Of a stretch of DNA of 64,000 nt, positions 16,549 to 25,532 are shown one piece after another (position 1 is the stretch's first letter; each line of letters opens with the position of its first letter). The notes under the pieces are model-generated. The model saw only the letters and a program-made list of their open reading frames with translations. It had not been told where the DNA came from and searched no databases. Made by a program: the position numbers and the translations under genes. The DNA is from UBA4744 sp963723165 (GTDB taxonomy: Bacteria; Actinomycetota; Acidimicrobiia; Spongiisociales; UBA4744): contig CAVRPP010000002.1 of NCBI GenBank assembly GCA_963723165.1, positions 1 to 64,000 of the forward strand. The letters are read 5' to 3'.

Positions 16549-17688
16549 TTAGATCGGGAGGCCTAGCCCGCGGCTGATCACCAGGCGTTGGATTTCTGAC
16601 GTGCCTTCGCCGATCTCCAACACCTTGGCGTCCCGGTAGTGACGGGCCACCGGGGTTTCGTCGATGAAGCCGGCACCGCCGAAGATCTGGACGGCCTCCC
16701 GGGTGGCGGAGACGGCGGCTTCGGTCGCATAGACCTTGGCAACAGCGGCCGCTTGTTTGAAGGGCAGATCCTGATCCTTGAGCCAGGCGGCCCGGTACGT
16801 GAGGAGACGGGCCGCATCGACGGCGATCTCCATATCGGCGCACTTGAACGCAATCGCCTGGTTGCTGCCGATCGGCCGCCCGAAGGTAGATCGTTCGGTT
16901 GCGTAGGCGACACTCTGGTCCAGACACGCCTGAGCAACGCCGACCGCCATGGCGGCGATGGCGATGCGGCCGTCGTCGAGGATGGACAGGAACTGGCGAA
17001 ACCCCTGACCACGCTCGCCCAGCAGATTCCCGGCCGGTACCCGGCAGTCTTCGAAGACCAGACCGTGAGTGTCCGAAGCGTGCCAGCCCATCTTGCGGTA
17101 GGGCGGCTCAACGATGAATCCGACCGTGCCGGCGGGGACGATGATGGCGCTGATCTCATCGGGTCCGGTCCGGGCCGTGACGATGACCAGAGACGTTATG
17201 GGCGTGCCCGAGTTGGTGATGAAAGCTTTGGAACCGTTGATGACCCAGGAGTCCCCGTCCAGCTCTGCTCTGGTGCGGGTGGCTCCGGCGTCGGAGCCGG
17301 CCTCTGCTTCGGTCAGACCGAATCCCGCCAGGGTGCGCCCGGCGGCCAGGTCTGGCAGCCAGCGTTGGCGTTGCTCGTCGGTCCCGAACTGGAAAATGGG
17401 GTTGGCGCCGAGCCCAACCCCGGCTTCCAGGGTGATTGCGACCGATTGGTCGACCCGGGCCAGTTCCTCGATGGCGATACAGAGCGTCGTGAAATCTGCC
17501 CCCGATCCTCCGTATCCCTCGGGAAATGGGAGACCGAACAGTCCCAGGTCGCCCATTTTCTTGACTGTGTCCAGCGGGAAGGTGCGGGTGCGGTCCCACT
17601 CCTCGGCGTAAGGAGCGACCTCGGCTTCGGCAAAATCCCTGACGACTTTCCGAAAGGCTTCGTGTTCGGGCAGCGGTGCGAAGTCCAC
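16549..17688 (-). CDS. Acyl-CoA dehydrogenase
   Basis: 379-aa FAD-dependent dehydrogenase that introduces the 2,3-double bond into an acyl-CoA in beta-oxidation or branched-chain degradation. The family signatures are present: GFGLTEAEAGSDAGATRTRA (FAD/substrate region), the middle strands, FGRPIGSNQAIAFKCADMEI, and the C-terminal EIGEGTSEIQRLVISR, where the Glu before GTS is in the position of the catalytic base. Length is typical. It appears monocistronic, between two hairpins. Chain-length specificity cannot be read from the sequence. Confidence 0.95.
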   Translation of the reverse strand: MDFAPLPEHEAFRKVVRDFAEAEVAPYAEEWDRTRTFPLDTVKKMGDLGLFGLPFPEGYGGSGADFTTLCIAIEELARVDQSVAITLEAGVGLGANPIFQFGTDEQRQRWLPDLAAGRTLAGFGLTEAEAGSDAGATRTRAELDGDSWVINGSKAFITNSGTPITSLVIVTARTGPDEISAIIVPAGTVGFIVEPPYRKMGWHASDTHGLVFEDCRVPAGNLLGERGQGFRQFLSILDDGRIAIAAMAVGVAQACLDQSVAYATERSTFGRPIGSNQAIAFKCADMEIAVDAARLLTYRAAWLKDQDLPFKQAAAVAKVYATEAAVSATREAVQIFGGAGFIDETPVARHYRDAKVLEIGEGTSEIQRLVISRGLGLPI

Positions 17689-17714
17689 GGCATCTCCTCG
17701 GGGTGCTGAGCTGA

Positions 17715-17764
17715 GGCTAGTTGCTGTGCCGGGCCGAGCTATTCAGACGGCACAGCAACCAGCC
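17715..17764 (-). terminator. Long hairpin upstream of acyl-CoA dehydrogenase gene
   Basis: Two 17-nt arms (17715-17731 and 17748-17764) that are reverse complements except for one position, with a 16-nt loop. It lies between the end of the S41 peptidase gene and the start of the dehydrogenase gene, both on the minus strand, so it most likely terminates the peptidase transcript. Confidence 0.6.
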
Positions 17765-17912
17765 CGATCGAGGTGCCGATTAGCTCCCGAAGGCCTCCCC
17801 GAAGCACCGCGGAACTTGGGGGTGGCGATTCCGTTATACCCGCAGTAGTTGACGTTGCCGCTTTCGGGGCGACGGAGGCGGCGGCGATGATCCACGGTTG
17901 GCGGGTTGGCTT

Positions 17913-19358
17913 CTACGTGGCCGTCCCGCCCCGCAGATACTCCACGGCGAATTCCAGAACAACGTCGGTGGTCGCATCTTCCGGGATTTCAGGTTCTATG
18001 TCTGGCTTCACCCCGACCGTTCCCGAATCCCGCCCCTCGGGAGTGACCCAGCGGGCAATCGATAGGCTGAGGGCCCCTCCGTTGGACACGTCGAATCTTT
18101 GCTGCACTGTGTTCTTGCCGAACGTCGGTTCTCCGATGATGGTCGCCCGACCGCGCTCTTGCAGCACCGCAGACACGAGTTCGGAGGCCGAGGCGCTGCC
18201 CCGGTTTACCAGCACCACGATCTCCAGATTCGGATCGGTGGCCGCTCCACCGGGTCTGACTTCATATTCTCTGGTTTCGGCGGGCGATTCGGTTCGAAGG
18301 ACCAGACCGTCGGACAGGAATTCACTGGCGATCCGCACCGAAGCGGACAGAGAGCCGCCCGGGTCGTTGCGGAGATCGAAGATGAGGCGATCTGCACCGT
18401 CGCCGACGAGAGTCACCAAAGCTTCATGGACCTGGTCGGCGCTGTTGTCGGTGAACTGACTCAGGGCCACGTAGCCGATGCCGGGCTCGATCATCTCCGA
18501 TGCCACGACTGGTACCACCACCGCCGCCCGGGTTATCACCACATCGATGATTTGCCCGTCCCGCAGCAAGCCGAGGACAACATCGGTGCCTGCCGGGCCG
18601 CGCACTACTGCTACCACCTCATCAACCGTCAGTCCCTCGACACTCTCGCCGTCGACAGTGACGATGCCGTCTCCGGCCTGCACGCCCTGCGCCCTGGCCG
18701 GGCTGTCCTGCAACGTGTCGACGATGGTGAGGATGCAGATGTCCGACAGAACGGAGCAGTTGGCGCCATCTTCCGAGGTCTGGTCTTCTCCGCGGACCAG
18801 CGCCCCGATGCCCGACACTTGACCCGACTGGTCCTCGGTCACGCTGGCCAGGGCCAGGGGCGACAGGTAGACCGTGTGCGGATCTTCGAGGCCGTAGCGG
18901 ATCATCCCCCGTACGGCTGCTTCAACCAGATCGGCAGCCGGGACTGCAGACGCTACTCGCACTTCCGCAAACACCTCGCAAGCAGCTTCAAAGGCTGGTG
19001 TTGGCAAGGCGCAGGAAGTTTGACCGGGTGGCACGGGTTCGGTGGACTCGGACTCGTACTCCTCCATCCCGCGGGCCGCTCCGGCCGCCATGGCCTGGTC
19101 GTCGATCGGGTCTACGTACCGCTCCTCGAGCAGCCGGTAGGCGTCGCACAGGACCCCAAAGCCATCCGGGGGGCTGCTGCAGTCGGTCAGTTCCACCGGC
19201 AGACCGGCGAACACAGTGGTAGTGGACGCCAGCGTGGTGGTTGTGGTTGAGGTCCCGGTCGTGTTGGGGTCTTCCGGGGTATCGGCCTCCGTGACGAACA
19301 GCGAGCAGGCGCCGACCAGCAGGGCCGTTGCCAGGATGAGGGCCATTTTCTTCAACAC
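17913..19358 (-). CDS. S41-family C-terminal processing peptidase, lipoprotein
   Basis: 481-aa exported serine protease of the CtpA/tail-specific class. The N-terminus is a lipoprotein signal (MALILATALLVGAC, lipobox Cys about residue 18) followed by a Thr-rich spacer. A PDZ domain (around ARAQGVQAGDGIVTVDGESV) precedes the catalytic domain with FDLRNDPGG, the Ser region NRGSASASEL and the Lys region GEPTFGKNTVQ, matching the Ser/Lys dyad. It would trim or degrade envelope proteins at the outer face of the membrane. A hairpin follows its stop codon. Confidence 0.93.
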   Translation of the reverse strand: MLKKMALILATALLVGACSLFVTEADTPEDPNTTGTSTTTTTLASTTTVFAGLPVELTDCSSPPDGFGVLCDAYRLLEERYVDPIDDQAMAAGAARGMEEYESESTEPVPPGQTSCALPTPAFEAACEVFAEVRVASAVPAADLVEAAVRGMIRYGLEDPHTVYLSPLALASVTEDQSGQVSGIGALVRGEDQTSEDGANCSVLSDICILTIVDTLQDSPARAQGVQAGDGIVTVDGESVEGLTVDEVVAVVRGPAGTDVVLGLLRDGQIIDVVITRAAVVVPVVASEMIEPGIGYVALSQFTDNSADQVHEALVTLVGDGADRLIFDLRNDPGGSLSASVRIASEFLSDGLVLRTESPAETREYEVRPGGAATDPNLEIVVLVNRGSASASELVSAVLQERGRATIIGEPTFGKNTVQQRFDVSNGGALSLSIARWVTPEGRDSGTVGVKPDIEPEIPEDATTDVVLEFAVEYLRGGTAT

Positions 19359-19443
19359 GTACGCTCCGGATCGGTCACGAGAGATTCAACCGTAGTCCCC
19401 GGGCTATCGGGCCGGACCGCGGTCCTCAATCGCTCCAATCTGC

Positions 19444-20334
19444 TCAGGAGCCGGTGCCGAACGTGTCGCACACGTTCGGGTCGCCCGATTCGAACCCGGC
19501 CCGAAACCATTCCACCCGTTGCTCGGACGACCCGTGGGTCCAGGTTTCCGGATTGATCATCCCGGTTGCCATGCTCTGGATTCGATCATCACCTACGGCC
19601 CCGGCGGCACCGATGGCCTCCTCGAAGTCGCCCCGCTCCAGGAAGTCCTGGGTGAACTCGCTGAAGGCCCACACCCCGGCGAAGCAGTCGGCCTGCAACT
19701 CCATCCGGATGGACAAATCATTGGCGTCGCCCGGATTGGACTGCTGCAAACTGCGGACCTCATCGCTGATTCCGAGCAGGTTCTGGACGTGGTGACCGAC
19801 CTCGTGGGCAAGAACATATGCTTGCGCAAAATCACCTGGAGCCTCGAACCGGGACGACAGGTCCTGGAAGAAGTCGAGGTCGATATAGATCGTTTGGTCC
19901 AGAGGGCAATAGTGGGGGCCAACGCTGGAAGTCGCGCCTCCGCACGCCGATTGGGTTGCCCCGGAGAACATGACCAGCGGGGATGGCCGGTACTGCCGAT
20001 CAGCGTTTCCAAAGATGCCTGCCCAGAGGTCCTCGGTTGACGCCAGTACGACACTCATGAAGGCGGCCAGGTCGGCGTCCGGATCAGGGGCGTCGTCGAG
20101 CGTGGGATCGTTTTGGGTCGGTGCCTGCTGCTGCACACCGTTCAGCTGGCCGAGGATGTCGTCGAGGCCGCTCCCGTTTCCTCCAAGGTTCCCACCAAAG
20201 AACACGACCGCCAGGATCGCCAGAAGGGCCGGGATGCCGACCTTGCCGCTGGTTGGGATCCGCCTGATCGACCCACCGCCCTGGCGGCGGCGGTCGTCGA
20301 CATGCGAACTCTGTCGGCGTCCGCGCCATTTCAT
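19444..20334 (-). CDS. Neutral zinc metallopeptidase (YpfJ family)
   Basis: 296-aa membrane-anchored protein of the YpfJ/zinc-peptidase family. The start MKWRGRRQSS at ATG 20334 is the usual family N-terminus (Arg-rich, then a Gly-rich stretch) and has AAAGGA upstream; the open frame to 20382 is not needed. One membrane helix (VGIPALLAILAVVFFGG) is followed by an acidic linker, and the catalytic motif AHEVGHHVQ supplies the HExxH zinc ligands, with a downstream Glu in ELQADCFAGVW as the probable third ligand. Function in bacteria is poorly known. Confidence 0.92.
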   Translation of the reverse strand: MKWRGRRQSSHVDDRRRQGGGSIRRIPTSGKVGIPALLAILAVVFFGGNLGGNGSGLDDILGQLNGVQQQAPTQNDPTLDDAPDPDADLAAFMSVVLASTEDLWAGIFGNADRQYRPSPLVMFSGATQSACGGATSSVGPHYCPLDQTIYIDLDFFQDLSSRFEAPGDFAQAYVLAHEVGHHVQNLLGISDEVRSLQQSNPGDANDLSIRMELQADCFAGVWAFSEFTQDFLERGDFEEAIGAAGAVGDDRIQSMATGMINPETWTHGSSEQRVEWFRAGFESGDPNVCDTFGTGS

Positions 20335-20423
20335 ACCGATGTCCTTTCGAGCTCCTGGAAGCCGGTTCCCCGGCGGCGGCATCGTAGTGACTTGCCAACG
20401 TGTGCGGAGCCCATAATGGACCC

Positions 20424-21041
20424 GTGAACATCCAGCCGACGCTCGTCCTGGCCAGCGGGTCTCCCCGCCGGGATCAGATGTTATCCGAGGCCGGTTTCGT
20501 CTTTGAAGTGATCCGGTCGCAGGTCGAGGAGGCCGCTCTTCCCGGTGAAGACCCCCGGCTCATGGCGGTCCGTCTCGCCGTCGAAAAGGTCCGGGAAGTG
20601 GCAGGTCGGGTTGGCCGTGATCGGGTCGTGCTGGGTGTAGATACCATTGTCGCCGCCGGGGAGCACATTCTCGGCAAGCCGGCCGACGAAGCCGGAGCCG
20701 CCGAGATGCTGCTGCTCTTGTCCGGTCGAACTCATCTGGTGTACTCCGGGTACGCCCTTGTGGGGCGGGGACGAACAGACACCGGGTTGGACACAACGCG
20801 GGTGACGATGCGTTCGATTTCACCGGCCGAAGCGACCGCCTACAGCGCCACCGGAGAACCACTCGACAAGGCCGGGGCATATGGGATTCAAGGCGAGGCA
20901 ATCCGGTTCATCACCGCCGTCGACGGCTCCCGCAGCAACGTCGCCGGTTTGCCGATCGAAGCCTTGCTGCCGCGGCTGGCGGCCAGGGGCATCAAGCCCG
21001 AACGGATCGAGGGCGATGCAACGGGTCGAGAAGGCCCATAA
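20424..21041 (+). CDS. maf: Maf-family nucleotide pyrophosphatase
   Basis: 205-aa house-cleaning nucleoside-triphosphate pyrophosphatase. It begins with the family signature LVLASGSPRRDQML, then VLGVDTIVA (catalytic Asp region), ILGKPADEAGAAEMLLLLSG and the C-terminal AYGIQGEAIRFI and GSRSNVAGLP. I chose GTG 20424 because it places the signature at residue 6, as usual; the ORF could extend to 20400. Maf proteins hydrolyse dTTP, UTP or modified nucleotides. Divergent from the zinc peptidase gene. Confidence 0.92.
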   Translation: MNIQPTLVLASGSPRRDQMLSEAGFVFEVIRSQVEEAALPGEDPRLMAVRLAVEKVREVAGRVGRDRVVLGVDTIVAAGEHILGKPADEAGAAEMLLLLSGRTHLVYSGYALVGRGRTDTGLDTTRVTMRSISPAEATAYSATGEPLDKAGAYGIQGEAIRFITAVDGSRSNVAGLPIEALLPRLAARGIKPERIEGDATGREGP

Positions 21042-21070
21042 TGGGGCGCTCCCCACAAGAGAAGTGAGAC

Positions 21071-21307
21071 ATGGCGGCAGAGACTGCAACCGAGCACGGC
21101 AAAGACATCGACGACGGCCGGTTCGGCCGCAGCGTGATTCTCTGGGCCGCCGCCGGACTGCCGATCGCTTTCGTGGTCATCACCCTGATGGTTTGGCTGC
21201 TGCTCGACGTGAGCATTGACAAGGCCCTAGCGATCTCCATATGGCCGGCCATCCTCACCGGCGGCTTCGCCGGCGGATTCGTGGGAGTGGTCCGCGGCGC
21301 CAAGTAG
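21071..21307 (+). CDS. Small membrane protein (78 aa)
   Basis: Not recognised. Two predicted membrane segments (about residues 23-44 and 52-74) joined by a short loop, with a charged N-terminus (GKDIDDGRFGRS). A ribosome site AGAAGTGAG precedes ATG 21071. It follows maf by 29 nt and precedes the ligase gene by 38 nt on the same strand, so it may share a transcript with either. Members of such families are typically annotated only as hypothetical membrane proteins. Confidence 0.75.
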   Translation: MAAETATEHGKDIDDGRFGRSVILWAAAGLPIAFVVITLMVWLLLDVSIDKALAISIWPAILTGGFAGGFVGVVRGAK

Positions 21308-21345
21308 CGGCTGCACAATCCGTCCGGATCGGGCAAGATCGTGCT

Positions 21346-22878
21346 GTGCTCCTCGAGGAAGTAGTCACCGTCTCCGAACAGGTTGCCGCTACCACCAAGC
21401 GGCTGGCCAAGTTCGACCTGCTGGCCGGGCTCCTCCGCCGGCTCGGGCCGGACGAAACTGAAGTTGGCATCGGGTTTCTGACAGGGGTGCTGCGGCAGGG
21501 CACGATCGGGGTCGGGTACGCCACGCTCAACCAGCTGCCCCCGTCGGCCGCCGAAGGAAGCCTGTCTTTGCTCGAGGCCGACAGGCTCATCACGGCCATT
21601 GCCGGAGCCGGTGGACCTGGATCACAAGCCGAGCGACGCCGCTTGCTCAACGAGCTCCTGGGGAGCGCCACAGAATCCGGGCAGCAGTTCCTGGTACAGC
21701 TGATCCTCGGTGACCTTCGGCAGGGAGCGTCGGAAGGGGTCATGGTGGAAGCACTTGCCCGGGCTGCTGAAGTCCCGGCCGCTCTGGTCCGGCGGGCTGC
21801 GTTATTGCGCGCCGATCTCCGGGTGGTGGGGCGGGCAGCTCTGACCGGTGGCCGGGAGGCACTCGAGCAATTTGGTCTGGAGGTGCTGCACCCGGTTCTC
21901 CCCATGCTGGCCCAAACGGCCGAAAGCGTCACCTCGGCCCTCGAATCCTTCTCCCCGGCCGCCATCGAATGGAAGATCGACGGCGCTCGCATCCAGGCCC
22001 ATCGCCTCGGGCCCGACGTGCGGATCTTCACTCGCAATCTCGCCGACATCACCGACCGGCTCCCCGAGGTCGCGCAGGCGCTGTTGGGCCTCGAGGTCGA
22101 GTCGATTGTGCTGGACGGAGAGGTGATCGCCCTCCGGGAGGACGGTCGCCCCCATCGGTTCCAGGTGACCATGAGCCGCTTCGGAACCAAGGTCAACGCC
22201 GCCGACATGGCCGTGGAACTGCCTTTGACCCCCTTCTTTTTCGACTGTCTCCACCTCGACGGCCAAGACCTCATTGACCTTCCCGCCACCGAACGGGAGG
22301 AAGCCTTCCAGCGGTCGGTGCCTGAGCCCATGCGGGTCAGGCGCCGGGTTTTCGATGACGCCGGGGCCGGCGAGTCCTTCTTCCGGGACGCTCTGGAACA
22401 CGGCCACGAAGGCGTCATGGTCAAGAGCCTCACCGCCCCCTACGAGGCGGGACGGCGCGGTTCCGGCTGGCTGAAAGTCAAGCCGGTCCACACGTTGGAC
22501 CTGGTGGTGCTGGCCGTCGAATGGGGGAGCGGGCGGCGCCGCGGATGGTTGAGCAACGTCCACCTGGGAGCTCGCGATCCGGCCACCGGTGGTTTCGTGA
22601 TGCTGGGCAAGACGTTCAAGGGTTTGACGGACGCAATGCTGGCTTGGCAAACCGAACGGTTCCTCGAGTTGGAGATCCGGCGGCAGGGCCATGTGGTGTT
22701 CGTGCGTCCGGAGCAGGTGGTCGAGATCGCCTTCGACGGTGTCCAGGGCTCGTCCCGCTACCCGGGCGGGATGGCCCTCCGCTTCGCCCGGGTGAAGGGG
22801 TACCGGCATGACAAGTCCGCCGATGATGCCGACACTATCGAATCGGTGCGACAGATGTTTGAGCGTCAGGGCGGTTAG
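21346..22878 (+). CDS. lig: ATP-dependent DNA ligase (LigB-like)
   Basis: 510-aa ligase that seals nicked DNA using ATP. An N-terminal helical DNA-binding domain (residues about 1-190) leads to the nucleotidyltransferase motif I EWKIDGARIQ, with the adenylated Lys near residue 210. Later motifs include LDGEVIAL, FFFDCLHLDG, HEGVMVKSL and GWLKVKP, followed by an OB fold ending GSSRYPGGMALRFARV. The size and order match the actinobacterial LigB type rather than LigD; NAD-dependent LigA would be the main replicative ligase. GTG 21346 was chosen over the open frame to 21241, which overlaps the preceding gene and is Arg-rich. Confidence 0.93.
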   Translation: MLLEEVVTVSEQVAATTKRLAKFDLLAGLLRRLGPDETEVGIGFLTGVLRQGTIGVGYATLNQLPPSAAEGSLSLLEADRLITAIAGAGGPGSQAERRRLLNELLGSATESGQQFLVQLILGDLRQGASEGVMVEALARAAEVPAALVRRAALLRADLRVVGRAALTGGREALEQFGLEVLHPVLPMLAQTAESVTSALESFSPAAIEWKIDGARIQAHRLGPDVRIFTRNLADITDRLPEVAQALLGLEVESIVLDGEVIALREDGRPHRFQVTMSRFGTKVNAADMAVELPLTPFFFDCLHLDGQDLIDLPATEREEAFQRSVPEPMRVRRRVFDDAGAGESFFRDALEHGHEGVMVKSLTAPYEAGRRGSGWLKVKPVHTLDLVVLAVEWGSGRRRGWLSNVHLGARDPATGGFVMLGKTFKGLTDAMLAWQTERFLELEIRRQGHVVFVRPEQVVEIAFDGVQGSSRYPGGMALRFARVKGYRHDKSADDADTIESVRQMFERQGG

Positions 22879-22941
22879 GTGGGGCGGGCCCCCTCTCCGG
22901 CTTTCCACCCCCTCCGCTTCGCCGCCTGTCGGCGACGCCGT

Positions 22942-22965
22942 GCCTCTCCCGCCAGCGGGAGAGGC
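22942..22965 (+). terminator. Compact hairpin after the ligase gene
   Basis: Perfect 11-bp inverted repeat GCCTCTCCCGC / GCGGGAGAGGC with a 2-nt loop. It may be the ligase terminator, although there is no T tract. The surrounding C-rich stretch (22886-22990) has the look of a dispersed palindromic repeat, which cannot be tested from one copy. Confidence 0.5.
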
Positions 22966-22992
22966 TAAGGACGGGGCGGCTATTCTCTTTCT

Positions 22993-23430
22993 ATGGCTTT
23001 GTTTCGGAAGCGTCCGCATCGTGAAGTGAGTTTTGAAGATTCCTGGATGGTCATTTCGGGGATGCACGAGGAGAAACCCCTGATCGCACGGTTCGACACG
23101 AGTGCCGAACAGCTCATGGGGCGGTACTCGGTCCAGGTCGGTGTAGCGATTCCGTTCAACGATCCAACCCCGGAAGGTTTCCCGACCCCGGAAGAAGGTG
23201 AGCAGCTCGATCGGATCGAAGCCACACTGCTCCGCAGAGCCCACGAGCAGAGTGTCCTCGTGGGAGTGATCACGACGGGCGGAATGCGTGAATTCGTGCT
23301 GTACACCAGTTCAAGCGCGTGGCTCGAGGCATTTCACCAGGCCATGAAGAACGCAGTGCCCACCCACCAGGTCCACGTGATCGCCAAGAACGATCCTGAT
23401 TGGTCGGTCTACAAGTCCTTTGTGACGTAG
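22993..23430 (+). CDS. DUF695-like protein
   Basis: 145-aa soluble protein resembling the DUF695 family: an N-terminal strand region (SWMVISGMHEEKPLIARF), a central VGVAIPFNDPTPEGFP, and a C-terminal part LVGVITTGGMREFVLYTS with the aromatic ending NDPDWSVYKSFV. Function of the family is not established. It stands alone between the ligase and the MFS transporter genes; no strong Shine-Dalgarno is visible. Confidence 0.75.
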   Translation: MALFRKRPHREVSFEDSWMVISGMHEEKPLIARFDTSAEQLMGRYSVQVGVAIPFNDPTPEGFPTPEEGEQLDRIEATLLRRAHEQSVLVGVITTGGMREFVLYTSSSAWLEAFHQAMKNAVPTHQVHVIAKNDPDWSVYKSFVT

Positions 23431-23500
23431 TTCGTCTGCGGGCCCGAAGACGGGTCCGGTAATCAACGCACCCGCCGCGCTGCTCGGTAACCTCCAAGAC

Positions 23501-24772
23501 ATGAAACGCGAGGCGTTTGTCCTGAAAGTCAAAGAGCTTTCGGACCGTTCATACCGGGGGGCATTGCGGGCACCGCGGCGAGTTTACGAGCGAGTCTTTG
23601 CCGGATATGGGACTCCGTTTCGATGGCTGTCCGCCGAGTTCGGGGCCAGTGTGGCCGGAGACACCCTGATCGCCCTGGGGTTGGCCGGAACGTTGTTCTT
23701 CTCGGTCCCGAGCGCTGAAGCGCGGGACAAGGTGGCGCTCTATCTGCTGCTGACCCTGGCTCCGTATGCGCTGATCGCCCCGCTGCTGCCCAGGTTCTTC
23801 TCACGATTCCCCGGCTCGTACCGCGCCAGCCTGGCCGGCAGTTCGGCCGGCAGGGCCGTCATCGCCCTGTTCCTCGCCGTCGGCGTCAATACCCTCTGGC
23901 TGTACCCGCTGGCCTTTAGCCTGCTTGTGTTCTCCCGTCTCCACACCATTGCTAAAGGTTCTCTGGTCCCGGTGGCGGTGCCAGGGCCGGAGGCGCTGGT
24001 CGCAGCCAACGGTCTGCTGGCCAGGGTCGGCATCGTCGGCGGGGCAGTGGCCATTCCCATTGGCGCCGCCTCCGTGCGGTGGATTGGATCCTGGCCGGCG
24101 CTGGTGGCCGCTGCCATGTTCTTTGTCCTGGCGGCCCTGTGCGCCGGACAGGTCCCCTCGCCGAGGGTGCCGTCCTCGCGGGCGGCGGGGATCACCGGAC
24201 GACACGCCGTGCCCCGTCTGGCCCGGCTGCCCATGATCGCCACGGCCGTTGTCCGGTTCATCAACGGTTTCCTGCTGGCTTTGCTGGCCTTTGTTTTCAA
24301 GGACATCGACGCCCCGCTGGCCGAGTTCGGAGCGCTGCTGGTGGCTGCCGGGTTGGGATACGGCGTCGCCTCGTTCGTGTCGCCCTTCCTGGCCAGACGC
24401 CTCCGCGAGGAGCCGACCGTGATGGCCGCCCTTGCCATCGAAGCGGCAGCCGCCTTCATCACCGCCCAGATCTTCGGGTTGACCGCGGCGGTGGTCTTGG
24501 CCGCCTCGGCGGGGCTGGCCTGGGGTACGGCCAAGTTCGGGTTCGATGCGCTGCTCCAGAAGACCACAACGCGGGAACAGCGGGGGGCGGCGTTCACCCG
24601 GGCGGAGACGATCTTTCAGCTGCTCTGGGTGCTTGGTGCTCTGCTGCCGGTGGCGTTCACCGTTTCCAGCACCGTTGGTTTGTCATTCGCGGGGGCCGCA
24701 GCCCTATTTGCCCAGGTCGTGATTGTGTCCGGGTTGCTGGTGGAGGCCCGGAACGGCGAGAACGGCGTTTAG
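23501..24772 (+). CDS. MFS-type transporter
   Basis: 423-aa polytopic membrane protein with about ten to twelve hydrophobic segments in two halves separated by a basic cytoplasmic loop near residues 220-240 (SPRVPSSRAAGITGRH). The overall pattern is that of major-facilitator permeases, closest in look to actinobacterial drug-efflux-like MFS proteins. Substrate unknown. It begins about 70 nt after the DUF695-like gene and ends immediately before a convergent, apparently frameshifted small ORF. Confidence 0.82.
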   Translation: MKREAFVLKVKELSDRSYRGALRAPRRVYERVFAGYGTPFRWLSAEFGASVAGDTLIALGLAGTLFFSVPSAEARDKVALYLLLTLAPYALIAPLLPRFFSRFPGSYRASLAGSSAGRAVIALFLAVGVNTLWLYPLAFSLLVFSRLHTIAKGSLVPVAVPGPEALVAANGLLARVGIVGGAVAIPIGAASVRWIGSWPALVAAAMFFVLAALCAGQVPSPRVPSSRAAGITGRHAVPRLARLPMIATAVVRFINGFLLALLAFVFKDIDAPLAEFGALLVAAGLGYGVASFVSPFLARRLREEPTVMAALAIEAAAAFITAQIFGLTAAVVLAASAGLAWGTAKFGFDALLQKTTTREQRGAAFTRAETIFQLLWVLGALLPVAFTVSSTVGLSFAGAAALFAQVVIVSGLLVEARNGENGV

Positions 24773-24952
24773 CCGATGTAGTACATGCCGGCCAGGTCGT
24801 CGGCAACGCGGCAGGTCGACCTGGTCCTGTTCGCCTTCGGGGGCACGAGTCGGGAATAGCCGCATCTGTAAGCCCACCTCGCGCTGAGCCGCCACCATGA
24901 CGGAAACCGAGCCAGTCTGGTCGGAGGTTGATGCCAGGGCGGATTGACTCAT
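24772..24952 (-). pseudogene. Possible frameshifted small ORF
   Basis: From ATG 24952 the frame reads MSQSALASTSDQTGSVSVMV and on to QDQVDLPR with coding-like composition, then becomes Arg-rich. Shifting by one base near 24819 gives VADDLAGMYYIG and a stop directly beside the MFS stop codon. One missing base would therefore restore a protein of about 60 aa. This may be a decayed small gene, a sequence error or chance. No family is recognised. Confidence 0.3.
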
Positions 24953-24983
24953 GGAAGCTCGCTCTCAGTCTGAGCCTCCCAAG

Positions 24984-25023
24984 CCGCCACTGATAGTGTG
25001 CACTCTACCGCCATCAGTGGCGG
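24984..25023 (-). terminator. Hairpin downstream of the nitroreductase-like gene
   Basis: Perfect 11-bp inverted repeat CCGCCACTGAT (24984-24994) and ATCAGTGGCGG (25013-25023) with an 18-nt loop. It lies just past the stop of the minus-strand gene at 25047, so it probably ends that transcript. Confidence 0.55.
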
Positions 25024-25046
25024 TTGTGAAGGTAAAATCTGGCAGG

Positions 25047-25514
25047 TCAGCCGACGTCGACCCGCACCAAAATGGTCGCCGGGAGAAACGTCCGGACACT
25101 GTCGGGGTCGATCGACCCGTCCGCCAGCCTGGTCACCCCGTAGGCTTTGGCGTCGGTGGGCCGGGTCGACAGGTAATCGACAACGTCGGCCACATCGTGG
25201 TCGCTCCCGACGTGAGCCTCGGCTTTCCCCCGGACGACCCGGCCGGCCAGCCGGAGGTCGACCACCGGTTGGTCGGCGAAGTTCCGCCACCAGAGTCGAC
25301 GTTTCTGGGTCATCATGAAGACGCTGTCGCCGTTCTTCGCGTAGCTGATCGGAATCGTGTAGCGCTTGCCGGAGCGCCGACCGGTGAACGAGAGGAGGGC
25401 GATCTGCTTTCCGATTCCCTTCTGCAGAAGGGGCGTCTTGAGGAACAGCTTCATCATGGCGTTCAGCCCTGCCGAAACATCGCCCGACTCTCTCAATGGT
25501 TGATTGTCGCTCAT
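25047..25514 (-). CDS. Deazaflavin (F420)-type nitroreductase/quinone reductase family protein
   Basis: 155-aa split-barrel flavoprotein of the Ddn-like family. Typical features are LLSFTGRRSGKRYTIPISYA, VFMMTQKRRLWWRNF and the C-terminal FLPATILVRVD. Relatives bind F420 (or FMN) and reduce quinones or nitro compounds; F420 use fits the actinobacterial setting but no F420-biosynthesis gene lies in the window. It follows the RemA-like gene by 18 nt on the same strand, so the two form an operon, and GAAGGGA precedes its ATG. Confidence 0.85.
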   Translation of the reverse strand: MSDNQPLRESGDVSAGLNAMMKLFLKTPLLQKGIGKQIALLSFTGRRSGKRYTIPISYAKNGDSVFMMTQKRRLWWRNFADQPVVDLRLAGRVVRGKAEAHVGSDHDVADVVDYLSTRPTDAKAYGVTRLADGSIDPDSVRTFLPATILVRVDVG

Positions 25515-25532
25515 GGCTTGACTTCCCTTCGG

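Noticed and set aside
21255..23244. Long minus-strand ORFs opposite the DNA ligase gene
   Set aside because: Ser/Arg/Pro-rich antisense frames opposite a well-supported ligase; typical of GC-rich coding DNA.
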